Part shown: in pieces, positions 39,032 to 47,172 of the stretch
Numbering within the stretch: position 1 is the stretch's first letter
Layout of the letters: the number at the start of each line of letters is the position of its first letter
From: Variovorax sp. SG517
GTDB taxonomy: Bacteria; Pseudomonadota; Gammaproteobacteria; Burkholderiales; Burkholderiaceae_C
Assembly (NCBI RefSeq): GCF_013376045.1
Contig: NZ_JABMJG010000001.1
Location: 1,084,512-1,148,511 of the forward strand
Direction: 5' to 3'
Length of the DNA stretch: 64,000 bases
Notes under the pieces: model-generated
The model's database searches: none
What the model was told of the DNA's origin: nothing
The model's input: the letters and a program-made list of their open reading frames with translations, nothing else
Program-made: the position numbers and the translations under genes

Positions 39032-39181
39032 TTACTTCGGCGCAGCGGCGGGCGCGGGCTCGTGCGTGGTGGTGTCGCCACCGTGCTTCTCACCCGACAT
39101 GTCGACCTTGTCACCGGCCTTCGAGATCACGTACAGGGCAATGGCGGCGAAGATGACGAAGCCGACAACGAGTTTCCACAT
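39032..39181 (-). CDS. 49-residue single-pass membrane protein
   Basis: MWKLVVGFVIFAAIALYVIS forms one hydrophobic helix at the very N-terminus, followed by a short polar tail (KAGDKVDMSGEKHGG, TTTHEP) and an AP-rich end. The ATG at 39181 has AGGAGA 8 nt upstream, stronger than most in the window, and the TAA is at 39032. It lies about 100 nt downstream of the MHS transporter, with a terminator between. The hydrophobic pattern plus ribosome site argue for a real gene. It could be a small transporter partner, or a stand-alone microprotein expressed from its own promoter or by read-through. Confidence 0.75.
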   Translation of the reverse strand: MWKLVVGFVIFAAIALYVISKAGDKVDMSGEKHGGDTTTHEPAPAAAPK

Positions 39182-39204
39182 GGGTTTTGTCTCCTGGATG
39201 GTTC

Positions 39205-39237
39205 AAGAAAAAGGCCTCATGCGGTCGGCATGAAGCC
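39205..39237 (-). terminator. Intrinsic terminator after the MHS transporter
   Basis: Minus strand GGCTTCATGC (39237-39228), 5-nt loop, GCATGAGGCC (39222-39213), ten pairs with one G-U, then TTTTTCTT. It separates the transporter from the small membrane protein. Confidence 0.85.
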
Positions 39238-39281
39238 TCTTTGTTGAACGGAGGGCAGCGCGCCCTCCTGTTCGGCTGTCG

Positions 39282-40976
39282 TCAGTCGTTGGCGTAAATG
39301 TCGACGTCCTTCGTCTCGCGGATGAACAGCGTGCCCACCACCAGCGTGATGCCGGCGATGATGATCGGATACCACAGGCCGTTGAACATGTTGCCGGTCG
39401 AGGCCACGATGGCGAAGGCGGTGGTCGGCAGCAGGCCGCCGAACCAGCCGTTGCCGATGTGGTACGGCAGGCTCATCGAGGTGTAGCGGATGCGCGTGGG
39501 GAAGAGCTCCACCAGCATCGCGGCGATCGGGCCGTAGACCATGGTCACCAGCAGCACCAGCCAGAACAGCAGCACCACCGTCAGCACCTTGTTCATCTTC
39601 GCGGGGTCGGCCTTGGCGGGGTAGCCGGCGACCTTCAGGTCTTCGGCCACGCCCTTCTTGAAGGCGGCGATCTCCTTGGTGGAGTTCTCGTCGAACTTGG
39701 AATTCACGACGTTGCCGATGGGCGCCTCGATCGACTTTTCGCCGATCTTCACGACGGCCTTCGAGCCCGGCGCGCCGGCCACGTTCTCATAGCTCACCGA
39801 GTTCTGCACGAGGTAGCGCTTGGCGATGTCGCACGAACTCTTGAAGTCGATCTCGCGGGCCACCGGGTTGCCCTGGAACGAGCAAGTCGCCGGGTCGGCC
39901 GTCACCGTCACGCCGGCGGTTGCCTGGGCACGGGCCAGGTCGGGGTTGGCGGCTTCGGTCAGCATCTTGAAGACCGGGAAGTAGGTGACCACGGCCAGCA
40001 GGCAGCCGGCCATGATGATCGGCTTGCGGCCGATCTTGTCCGACAGGGTGCCGAAGATCACGAAGAAGGGCGTGCCCAGCAGCAGCGCGGCCGCGATCAT
40101 CAGGTTGGCCGTGGTCGCGTCGACCTTGAGCTGCGCCGTCAGGAAGAAGAGCGCGTAGAACTGGCCCGAATACCAGACCACCGCCTGGCCGGCCGTCAGG
40201 CCCACCAGCGCCAGGATCACGATCTTCAGGTTCTTCCACTGGCCGAACGATTCGGCCAGCGGCGCCTTCGAGGTCTTGCCCTCGGCCTTCATCTTCTGGA
40301 AGGCGGGCGACTCCGACAGCGTCAGGCGGATCCACACCGAAATGCCCAGCAGCAGGATCGACACCAGGAACGGAATGCGCCAGCCCCAGTCGTTGAACAC
40401 CGCCTCGCCCATGAACTCGCGCACGCCCAGGATCACCAGCAGGCTCAGGAACAGGCCGAGCGTGGCGGTGGTCTGGATCCAGGAGGTGTAGGCACCGCGC
40501 TTGCCGTGCGGCGCGTGCTCGGCCACGTAGGTGGCGGCGCCGCCGTACTCGCCGCCGAGCGCCAGGCCCTGCAGCATGCGCAGCGCGATCAGGATCACCG
40601 GCGCCGCGACGCCGATGGTCGCGTAGCTCGGCAGCAGGCCGACGATGAAGGTCGACAGGCCCATGATCAGGATCGTCACCAGGAAGGTGTACTTGCGACC
40701 GATCATGTCGCCCAGCCGGCCGAACACGATGGCGCCGAACGGACGCACCAGGAAGCCGGCGGCGAAGGCCAGCAGCGCGAAGATGAAGGCGGCGCCCGCA
40801 TCCAGGCCGCTGAAGAACTGCTTCGCGATGATCGCGGCCAGCGAGCCGTAGAGGTAGAAGTCGTACCACTCGAACACGGTGCCCAGCGAGGAGGCGAAGA
40901 TGACTTTCTTCTCCTCCGAGGACATGGGCCGGGGGGCCTTGTGCGGCACTCCCCTCGAATCTAGTGTGGCTGCCAT
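39282..40976 (-). CDS. MHS-family (ProP-like) transporter with a large periplasmic insertion
   Basis: 564 residues against about 430-450 for usual metabolite:H+ symporters. N-half landmarks: GTVFEWYDFYLYG, GRLGDMIGRK, GEYGGAATYVAEHAP. The second conserved loop is SDKIGRKP (312-319). Between the next helix (to about 337) and the helix starting near 464 lies a ~125-residue polar insertion with Cys365 and Cys382, which should face the periplasm. Related transporters carry dicarboxylates, shikimate, proline or betaine; the substrate here is open. Followed by a terminator and a 49-residue membrane protein. Confidence 0.9.
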   Translation of the reverse strand: MAATLDSRGVPHKAPRPMSSEEKKVIFASSLGTVFEWYDFYLYGSLAAIIAKQFFSGLDAGAAFIFALLAFAAGFLVRPFGAIVFGRLGDMIGRKYTFLVTILIMGLSTFIVGLLPSYATIGVAAPVILIALRMLQGLALGGEYGGAATYVAEHAPHGKRGAYTSWIQTTATLGLFLSLLVILGVREFMGEAVFNDWGWRIPFLVSILLLGISVWIRLTLSESPAFQKMKAEGKTSKAPLAESFGQWKNLKIVILALVGLTAGQAVVWYSGQFYALFFLTAQLKVDATTANLMIAAALLLGTPFFVIFGTLSDKIGRKPIIMAGCLLAVVTYFPVFKMLTEAANPDLARAQATAGVTVTADPATCSFQGNPVAREIDFKSSCDIAKRYLVQNSVSYENVAGAPGSKAVVKIGEKSIEAPIGNVVNSKFDENSTKEIAAFKKGVAEDLKVAGYPAKADPAKMNKVLTVVLLFWLVLLVTMVYGPIAAMLVELFPTRIRYTSMSLPYHIGNGWFGGLLPTTAFAIVASTGNMFNGLWYPIIIAGITLVVGTLFIRETKDVDIYAND

Positions 40977-41165
40977 TGGTCGTCTCCTGTGTGTATGCGT
41001 TCATTCGTTCCCGGAATCCGGGACCGTGAAGGCATTCTTGGAGGCGCGACTGACCCGAGCCTTTCGCGAAACTGAACCGGCGCTTACGGTTTAGGGTGAA
41101 ACCCGCGGGGCGCGTTTCAGCTTGTAAGAAATCGGCCTGTTACCGGGGCTTGCCCGGGTTTGTAC

Positions 41166-41813
41166 TCAGGCCGGCTTGCTGCTCCGCAGCAAGGCCGGGC
41201 GCTGGTCCGCCGAAGCCCATTGCGGGCCGTCGAACCAGGCATCGCCCTTCAGGTAGGCGCGCAGCATCTGCAGGCCGTCGAAGCCCCAGAAGAGGCGGCC
41301 GTCGACCACATAGGTCGGCGTGCCGAACACGCCCTGCTGCAGCGCTTCGTCGGTATTGCGCTTGAGCAGGGCCTTGCTCTCGTCGCCGTTCGCGTCGCGC
41401 TTCGGCTTGAGCTGCGCGGCGAGCGCTGCAAGGCGCGTGGCGTCGCCCGCATCCTCGCCGCCGCGCCACACGTGGCGGAAGATGGTCTCGGCCGCGAGGC
41501 GGCTGATGCTGCCGTCGTCGCCGGTGGCGACCGCCAGCCGCAGGTGCGGCAGCGGGTTGTAGGGATGCGAGGCCGGCATCTGGATCTCGATGCCGTGCGC
41601 GTGGCCCAGCCAGAGCACGTGGCGATAGGTCCAGCTGCGCTTCGACGGGATCTCCGCCGGGCCCAGCTGCCCGTGCTGCTTGAGCAGCGCGCCCAGCAGC
41701 ACCGGCTTGTAGGCGACGCTGTAGCTCAGGCCTTCCAGCGCCTCGGGCAGGTGCTCGAAGGCGAGGTGCGCATAGGGCGAGATGAAATCCAGGTAGAAGT
41801 CGATGTGCTTCAT
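41166..41813 (-). CDS. Kappa-GST/2-hydroxychromene-2-carboxylate isomerase-type protein
   Basis: 215 residues, DsbA-like thioredoxin fold without CXXC. The motif FYLDFISPYAHLAF has Ser12 at the glutathione-activating position, typical of HCCA isomerases and kappa GSTs; GVFGTPTYVVDGRLFWGFD is the conserved cis-proline segment. Glutathione-dependent isomerisation of an aromatic breakdown intermediate is known for the family, but these proteins are often found outside aromatic clusters. Its ATG overlaps the DUF1289 stop by 4 nt. Confidence 0.87.
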   Translation of the reverse strand: MKHIDFYLDFISPYAHLAFEHLPEALEGLSYSVAYKPVLLGALLKQHGQLGPAEIPSKRSWTYRHVLWLGHAHGIEIQMPASHPYNPLPHLRLAVATGDDGSISRLAAETIFRHVWRGGEDAGDATRLAALAAQLKPKRDANGDESKALLKRNTDEALQQGVFGTPTYVVDGRLFWGFDGLQMLRAYLKGDAWFDGPQWASADQRPALLRSSKPA

Positions 41814-42076
41814 GCGTGCCTGTCTCCTGTGTCGGCCGGAGCCCGCCAGATGCCGGCCTTGGCCCGCAACTCTATCGCGCGCCACACGTGGCGCCGCGTC
41901 TCGTCTTCCATCTTGCTCCAGCCCGCGATCTCGGGGATGGTGCGCAGGCAGCCTTCGCAGAAGCCGCTCAGGCGGTCCATGCGGCAGACCGACGAGCATG
42001 GCGAGGGCACGTCCTGCGCCATGGCCTGCACGGCCACAGCGCGTTCGGCAAGCGTCTCGGCTTCCGCGAAATTCAC
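41810..42076 (-). CDS. DUF1289 protein
   Basis: 88 residues. Carries the family pattern PCSSVCRMDR-x-SGFCEGCLRTI-x-EIAGW, four cysteines that could bind a metal. Function of the family is not established. Overlaps neighbours by 4 nt on both sides (YbaK upstream, isomerase downstream), so the three are translated together. Confidence 0.88.
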   Translation of the reverse strand: MNFAEAETLAERAVAVQAMAQDVPSPCSSVCRMDRLSGFCEGCLRTIPEIAGWSKMEDETRRHVWRAIELRAKAGIWRAPADTGDRHA

Positions 42077-42561
42077 ACCACGTCGGCCACCGGCGCGCCG
42101 GTGAGCTTCTCGAGGTCGTGCGGGCGCAGCTGGAACACCGCATGCGGGTGGCCGGCTGCCGCCCAGATCTCCTCGAAGCGGAACAGCTCGCGGTCGATCA
42201 GCACCACCGGCGGCGTCACGTGGCCCACGGGCGACACGCCGCCGATGGTGAAGCCGGTGCGCGACTTCACGAAGTCGGCGTCGGCGCGGCCGGTCTTGCC
42301 GACCAGCGCATCGACCTTCTTCTCGTCCACGCGCTTGTCGCCCGAGGTGATGACGAGCACCGCCGCCTCGTCGCTCTTGCGCCGGAAGATGATGCTCTTG
42401 GCGATCTGTCCGACCGAGATGCCGAGGGCATCGGCCGCCTGCTGCGCGGTGCGGCAGGCATCGTCGAGCATGCGTGGGGAATGGGGATGGCCGGCGTCCT
42501 GCAGCACGCGGGAAACGCGCCGGACGCCTTCGGGGAGGGATTGGAGTTCAGAACCGCACAT
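42073..42561 (-). CDS. YbaK/ProX-type aminoacyl-tRNA deacylase
   Basis: 162 residues. Hydrolyses misacylated tRNA (Cys- or Ala-tRNAPro) in characterised homologues. IAKSIIFRRKSDEAAVLVITSGDKRVD and GFTIGGVSPVGH are the conserved core and substrate-side loop. Overlaps the DUF1289 gene by 4 nt. A stand-alone trans-editing factor; a DUF1289 neighbour is uninformative about specificity. Confidence 0.9.
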   Translation of the reverse strand: MCGSELQSLPEGVRRVSRVLQDAGHPHSPRMLDDACRTAQQAADALGISVGQIAKSIIFRRKSDEAAVLVITSGDKRVDEKKVDALVGKTGRADADFVKSRTGFTIGGVSPVGHVTPPVVLIDRELFRFEEIWAAAGHPHAVFQLRPHDLEKLTGAPVADVV

Positions 42562-42586
42562 GGATTCGAATCTATCAGGCTGTCGA

Positions 42587-43222
42587 TCAGGTGCTGCGCT
42601 TGAACATGAACAGGAACGCGCCCATCGCCATCAGCACGCCGCCGAAGACACGGTTCTGTGCGCGCCGGGCGCGCACGCTGCGCAACATGCCCTGCAGCCG
42701 CGCTGCCAGCCAGGCGTAGCCGTGCATCACGGTCACGTCGACCGTCACCGTCGTGGCCAGCAGCACCAGCAGCTGCAGCCACAGGGGGCGCGTCGGCTGG
42801 ATGAACTGCGGCAGCACCGCGGCCATGAAGACGATGCCCTTGGGGTTGGTCACGTTGGTCAGGAAGCCGCGCAGCACGCGCTGCGGCGCCGTCAGGTCGG
42901 GCTCGGCGGCCTCCGCCGCGTCGCCCTCGATCTTCGCGACGGGCGCGCGCCACTGGCGCCAGCCCAGCCACAGCAGATAGCACGCACCGACCACCTTGAC
43001 GACCAGAAACGCGCCGGCCGAGGCGGTGAGCACCGCGCCCACGCCGAGCCCGGCCACCAGCAGGATCACCGCGAGCCCCAGCTGGAGCCCGACGATGGTC
43101 GCCGTGGTGCGCCGCACCCCATAGCTGAGCCCGTGGCTCATGCTGAGCACCGCGCCAGAACCGGGCGACACGGCGATGACGCAGCTCGCCACCAGGAATG
43201 CGAGCCAGACTTGCAGATCCAA
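42587..43222 (-). CDS. LysE-family amino-acid exporter
   Basis: 211 residues, about six transmembrane segments. SPGSGAVLSMSHGLSYG near the N-terminus and GFLTNVTNPKGIVFMAAVLPQF are the RhtB/LysE hallmarks. The start is a TTG at 43222, chosen because AGGAG lies 6 nt ahead and no in-frame ATG exists before the first helix. It follows the HMG-CoA lyase gene by 29 nt on the same strand. Exports an amino acid or related metabolite; substrate unknown. Confidence 0.87.
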   Translation of the reverse strand: MDLQVWLAFLVASCVIAVSPGSGAVLSMSHGLSYGVRRTTATIVGLQLGLAVILLVAGLGVGAVLTASAGAFLVVKVVGACYLLWLGWRQWRAPVAKIEGDAAEAAEPDLTAPQRVLRGFLTNVTNPKGIVFMAAVLPQFIQPTRPLWLQLLVLLATTVTVDVTVMHGYAWLAARLQGMLRSVRARRAQNRVFGGVLMAMGAFLFMFKRST

Positions 43223-43251
43223 AAGAAACTCCTGTGTGCGCGCGAGGTGGC

Positions 43252-44172
43252 TCAGCCGGCCCGCTTGGTGCGGATGGCCTTGGAAGCGCGCGAGTTCGGC
43301 TCGCGGCCCAGCGCCTCGCTGATGTAGACGCCCGCGTCGATCAGCAGGTCGAGATCGATGCCGGTCTCGATGCCCATGCCGTGCAGCATGTAGACGACGT
43401 CTTCCGTCGCCACGTTGCCGGTCGCGCCCTTCGCATAGGGGCAGCCGCCCAGGCCGGCGGAGGACGACTGGAAGTTCCACACGCCCAGTTCGAGCGCCGC
43501 CAGCGTGTTGGCGAGCGCCTGCCCGTAGGTGTCGTGGAAGTGGCCGGAGATGGCGTCGACGCCGAAATGCGCCAGCGTGGCTTCCATTGCCGCCTGCACC
43601 TTGCGCGGCGTGCCCACGCCGATGGTGTCGGCCACGTCCACGCGCTGCACGCCGATGCCCTTCATCAGCTGCGCGAGATAGCCGACCTTGGCCGGCGCGA
43701 TCTCGCCTTCGTAAGGGCAGCCGACCGTGCACGACATCGCGCCGCGCACCTGGATGCCCTTCTCGAGCGCCGCTGCCACCACCGGCGCGAAGCGCTCGAT
43801 GCTCTCGGCGATGGAGCAGTTGATGTTCTTCTGGCTGAAGGCCTCGCTCGCGGCGCCGAACACCACGATCTCGTCGGGCCACTCCTCGCGCGGCGCGGCG
43901 ATGGCCGCCTCGAAGCCCTTCATGTTGGGCGTGAGCACCGAGTAGCGCACGCCGGGCTTGCGGCTGATGCCGTGCATCACCTCGGCGTTGTCGGCCATCT
44001 GCGGCACCCACTTCGGGCTCACGAAGCTGGTGACCTCGATCTCCTTCAGGCCCGCGTCCTGCAGGCGGTGCACGAGGCCGATCTTCACTTCGGCCGACAC
44101 GGGCTGCTTCTCGTTCTGCAGGCCGTCGCGCGGGCCGACGTCGACGAGCTGGACTTTGGTGGGGAGTTTCAT
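43252..44172 (-). CDS. Hydroxymethylglutaryl-CoA lyase
   Basis: Cleaves HMG-CoA to acetoacetate and acetyl-CoA, the last step of leucine breakdown. 306 residues. VGPRDGLQNE holds the catalytic Arg/Asp, HFHDTYGQA the metal-binding histidines, and SAGLGGCPYAKGATGNVATE the cysteine signature loop of the family. It is separated by ~8 kb from the isovaleryl-CoA/MCC operon at 52582-60708 that would feed it. Its ribosome site is weak. Confidence 0.93.
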   Translation of the reverse strand: MKLPTKVQLVDVGPRDGLQNEKQPVSAEVKIGLVHRLQDAGLKEIEVTSFVSPKWVPQMADNAEVMHGISRKPGVRYSVLTPNMKGFEAAIAAPREEWPDEIVVFGAASEAFSQKNINCSIAESIERFAPVVAAALEKGIQVRGAMSCTVGCPYEGEIAPAKVGYLAQLMKGIGVQRVDVADTIGVGTPRKVQAAMEATLAHFGVDAISGHFHDTYGQALANTLAALELGVWNFQSSSAGLGGCPYAKGATGNVATEDVVYMLHGMGIETGIDLDLLIDAGVYISEALGREPNSRASKAIRTKRAG

Positions 44173-44329
44173 GGGATGTCTCTTGTATCGCTGGAGGATG
44201 GAAGACCGCCTCCGATTGTCGGCCACATGGAAATACCCTGCCTGGTACAGAAGCCAGGGAAGGTAGCAATGCGCGCCTGCGAGGTTGCAAATGGCGCCAG
44301 CCGCGCGGCGCTGCGACGGGAGGAGCCGG

Positions 44330-44626
44330 CTAGACGGTCTCGCGCTGCTCGAAGCCCGCGGGCAGGTCGTCCGCCACCGTGGCGCCGACCACGTCGCCCA
44401 GGTCCACGGCATCGACGCGCGCACCGTCGGGTCCGCGCCGAGCCCAGCGCACCAGGTCCTCCACCGCGCCGGGCTCGCCCGCCGCGAGCGCCTCCACGCT
44501 GCCGTCGCGCCGGTTGCGCACCCAGCCGCGAACGCCGAGGTGCTTCGCGGCCTGCACCATCGACCAGCGATAGCCCACGCCCTGCACAAGGCCGCGGATC
44601 ACGAGATGGCGGGTGACGGTGTTCAT
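44330..44626 (-). CDS. acyP: Acylphosphatase
   Basis: 98 residues. [10 protein letters not shown] gives the phosphate-binding loop with catalytic Arg20; [12 protein letters not shown] gives Asn38. Hydrolyses acyl phosphates. It begins 26 nt after the acyl-CoA dehydrogenase stop on the same strand and may be transcribed with it. The start at 44626 is chosen as the first Met that leaves a normal-length N-terminus; an upstream one at 44650 would overlap the dehydrogenase. Confidence 0.92.
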   Translation of the reverse strand: MNTVTRHLVIRGLVQGVGYRWSMVQAAKHLGVRGWVRNRRDGSVEALAAGEPGAVEDLVRWARRGPDGARVDAVDLGDVVGATVADDLPAGFEQRETV

Positions 44627-44652
44627 GGCTCGAGGGAGATCGGTAGGCAAAA

Positions 44653-45822
44653 TCAGTACGACTTGGGCAGCCCCAGCGCCTTCTCGGCGATGAAGTTCAG
44701 GATCATCTGCGGGCTGACGGGAGCGATTCGCGGGATGTAGCTCTCGCGCAGCAACCGCTCCACATGGTATTCCTTCGCGTAGCCCATGCCGCCGAGCGTG
44801 AGCACCGCGTTCTGGCAGGCGTCGTGCGCCGCCTCGGCCGCGAGGTACTTGGCGGCGTTGGCCTCGATGCCGCAGGGCTCGCCCGCGTCGTAGAGCGTGG
44901 CGGCCTTGAGCATCATCAGGTCGGCCGCCTCCAGGTTGGCCCAGGCGCGCGCCAGCGGATGCGCCACGCCCTGGTTCTGCCCGATGGGCCGGCCGAACAC
45001 GACGCGCTCCTGCGCGTACTGCGAGGCGATGCGCAGCGCGGCACGGCCGATGCCGATGGCTTCCGCCGCGATCAATATGCGCTCGGGGTTGAGGCCGTGC
45101 AGGATGTACTCGAAGCCCCGGCCCTCCTCGCCGATGCGGTCTTCCTCCGGCACCTCGAGCCCGTCGATGAAGAGCATGTTGGAGTCCACCGCCGCACGGC
45201 CCAGCTTGTGGATCTCGCGCACCTCGACCTTGCTGCGGTCCAGCGGCGTGTAGAACAGCGTGAGGCCCTGCGTGGGCTTCTTCACCTGGTCGAGCGGCGT
45301 GGTGCGCGTGAGGATCAGCATGCGGTCGGCCACCTGCGCGGTCGAGATCCAGATCTTGCGGCCGTGCAGCACATAGCCGCCGCCGGGCTGGCGCACCGCC
45401 TGCGTCTTGAGGCGGGTGGTGTCGAGCCCCGCGTCGGGCTCGGTCACCGCGAAGCAGGCCTTCTCGGTGCCCGCGATCAGCGGCGGCAGGAAGCGCTGGC
45501 GCTGCGCTTCGCTGCCGAACACCACCACCGGGTTGAGCCCGAAGATGTTCATGTGCACCGACGACGCGCCCGACATGCCCGCGCCCGATGCGCTGATGGC
45601 GCGCATCATCAGCGCCGCCTCGGTGATGCCCAGCCCCGCGCCGCCCTGCGCCTCGGGCATGGCGATGCCGAGCCAGCCGCTCTGGGCCACGGCGCGGTGG
45701 AACTCGTGCGGGAACACGGCGCGGTCATCGTGGTCGCGCCAGTAGTCGATGGGAAAGTCCTCGCAGAGGCGTTCGATGGCGGCGACCAGCGAGCGCTGGT
45801 CTTCGTTGAGGGAAAAATTCAT
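44653..45822 (-). CDS. Acyl-CoA dehydrogenase
   Basis: 389 residues, FAD-dependent. Conserved [20 protein letters not shown] and the R-x-x-FG-x-x-IGQNQG region are present. The C-terminal catalytic glutamate position of short/medium-chain enzymes (YEGT) reads IAPVS here; the glutamate in [13 protein letters not shown] corresponds to the alternative site used by isovaleryl-CoA dehydrogenases and may be the base instead. Starts by overlapping the CoA-transferase stop (ATGA), so it probably acts on the acyl-CoA made by that enzyme. Confidence 0.9.
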   Translation of the reverse strand: MNFSLNEDQRSLVAAIERLCEDFPIDYWRDHDDRAVFPHEFHRAVAQSGWLGIAMPEAQGGAGLGITEAALMMRAISASGAGMSGASSVHMNIFGLNPVVVFGSEAQRQRFLPPLIAGTEKACFAVTEPDAGLDTTRLKTQAVRQPGGGYVLHGRKIWISTAQVADRMLILTRTTPLDQVKKPTQGLTLFYTPLDRSKVEVREIHKLGRAAVDSNMLFIDGLEVPEEDRIGEEGRGFEYILHGLNPERILIAAEAIGIGRAALRIASQYAQERVVFGRPIGQNQGVAHPLARAWANLEAADLMMLKAATLYDAGEPCGIEANAAKYLAAEAAHDACQNAVLTLGGMGYAKEYHVERLLRESYIPRIAPVSPQMILNFIAEKALGLPKSY

Positions 45823-47045
45823 TCTTCGCTGTCTTTCGTTGGTTCCGGTTGCAGCGTGACGCCGCGTTCGAGCATGCGTTCGATGGCCTCGTCGCCGTAG
45901 CCCGCCTCGCGCAGCAGCTCCACGCTCTGCTCGCCGATGCGCGGCGCGGGGCGGCGGATGGCGGCCGGCGTGGCGCTGTAGCGGCCGACCGGCGCGAGCG
46001 TGCGGATGCGGCCCTCGCTCGGATGGTCGAGCTCCGGATAGAAGCCGACGGCGCGCAGGTGCGGGTCGTCGAGCAGGCTCTCGGTGCTGTGCAGACGCGC
46101 GACCGGGATGTCGGCGGCTGCCAGCGCGGCGAACCATTCGTCGCTGGTGCGCGTGGCCATCACCTCGGCCACGAAGGCATACACCGCGCCGATGTTCGCG
46201 GCGCGTGCCGTGTGCGTGCCGAACATCGGCGAGTCGCGCAGCTCGGGCCGGCCGATCACGTCGAAGAAGGCCTGCCAGTGCTTGTCGTTGTAGATCAGCA
46301 CGCTGAGGTAGCCGTCGGCCGTGGCGTAGGGCTTGCGGTGCGGCGCGAGCAGGCGCGCGTAGCCAGTGGGGCCCAGCGGCGGCTCGAAGCTGTGGCCGCC
46401 GAGGTGGTCGCCCATCACGAACTGCGACAGCGCCTCGAACATCGGCACCTCCACCGCCTGGCCCTTGCCGGTGCGCTGCGCGTGCAGCACGGCCGCGAGC
46501 AGCGCGATGGCCGCCTGCAGCCCCACCGCGCGGTCTGCCAGCGTGACGGGCGCGTAGCGCGGCGCGCCGCCGCTTTGCTGCGCGAAAAGAGATGCGACGC
46601 CGGCCGCGCCCTGGATCAGGTCGTCGTACGCCGGCTTGCCCGCATAGGGCCCCTGCTCGCCGTAGCCGAAGGCGCCGAGGTAGACGATTTTCGGGTTCAC
46701 CGCCGACACCGCCTCGTAGCCCAGCCCGAGCCGCGCCATCGCCTGCGGCCGCGTGTTGTAGATCAGCGCGTCGCTGCCCGCCGCGAGCCGCAGGCAGGCC
46801 TCGCGGCCCTCGGGCTGCTTGAGGTCGAGCACGATGGAGCGCTTGTTGCGGTTGAGGTGCATCGCCATCGCCCCCATGCCCGGGTTGCGCATCGGCCCGA
46901 CGGCGCGCAGGTTGTCGCCGCCGGGCGGCTCGACCTTCACGATGTCGGCGCCGAGGTCGCCCAGCGTCTGCGTGGCGTAGGGGCCCATCACCACGGCCGT
47001 GAGGTCGAGGATGCGGATGCCTTGAAGAGGTCCGGAGGTGTTCAT
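45819..47045 (-). CDS. CaiB/BaiF (class III) CoA transferase
   Basis: 408 residues. GIRILDLTAVVMGPYATQTLGDLGADIVKVEPP is the hallmark N-terminus; the catalytic aspartate of class III transferases lies in the PAYDDLIQGAAG segment. Moves CoA between carboxylic acids. It is followed, with a 4-nt overlap, by an acyl-CoA dehydrogenase and preceded by a Bug receptor, cupin and IclR regulator: together an uptake-activation-oxidation unit for an unknown acid. Confidence 0.92.
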   Translation of the reverse strand: MNTSGPLQGIRILDLTAVVMGPYATQTLGDLGADIVKVEPPGGDNLRAVGPMRNPGMGAMAMHLNRNKRSIVLDLKQPEGREACLRLAAGSDALIYNTRPQAMARLGLGYEAVSAVNPKIVYLGAFGYGEQGPYAGKPAYDDLIQGAAGVASLFAQQSGGAPRYAPVTLADRAVGLQAAIALLAAVLHAQRTGKGQAVEVPMFEALSQFVMGDHLGGHSFEPPLGPTGYARLLAPHRKPYATADGYLSVLIYNDKHWQAFFDVIGRPELRDSPMFGTHTARAANIGAVYAFVAEVMATRTSDEWFAALAAADIPVARLHSTESLLDDPHLRAVGFYPELDHPSEGRIRTLAPVGRYSATPAAIRRPAPRIGEQSVELLREAGYGDEAIERMLERGVTLQPEPTKDSEE

Positions 47046-47056
47046 GTCTTGGTCTT

Positions 47057-47160
47057 GGCTCCTTCCCCCTCTGGGGGAAGGCTGGGATGGGGGCAGGCAG
47101 AGCGCCCATCGGGTACGCCGCTTGCCCCCACCCCTGCCCTCCCCCAGCGGGGGAGGGAGA
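47057..47160. repeat. REP/BIME-like palindromic repeat, copy 1
   Basis: Two ~40-nt arms in inverted orientation, each a self-hairpin: CTCCTTCCCCCTCTGGGGG-AAGG then TGGGATGGGGGCAGGC, and the inverse GCTTGCCCCCACCCC then CCCTCCCCCAGCGGGGGAGGG. A second copy lies at 59411-59526. Both copies sit between co-directional genes of operons on the minus strand. Confidence 0.85.
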
Positions 47161-47172
47161 AATTCAGCTCGC

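Noticed and set aside
44653..47109. Single 818-residue fusion of CoA transferase and acyl-CoA dehydrogenase
   Set aside because: The N-terminal part is out of frame with the true CoA transferase, which ends with its own stop at 45819; the genes merely overlap by 4 nt.
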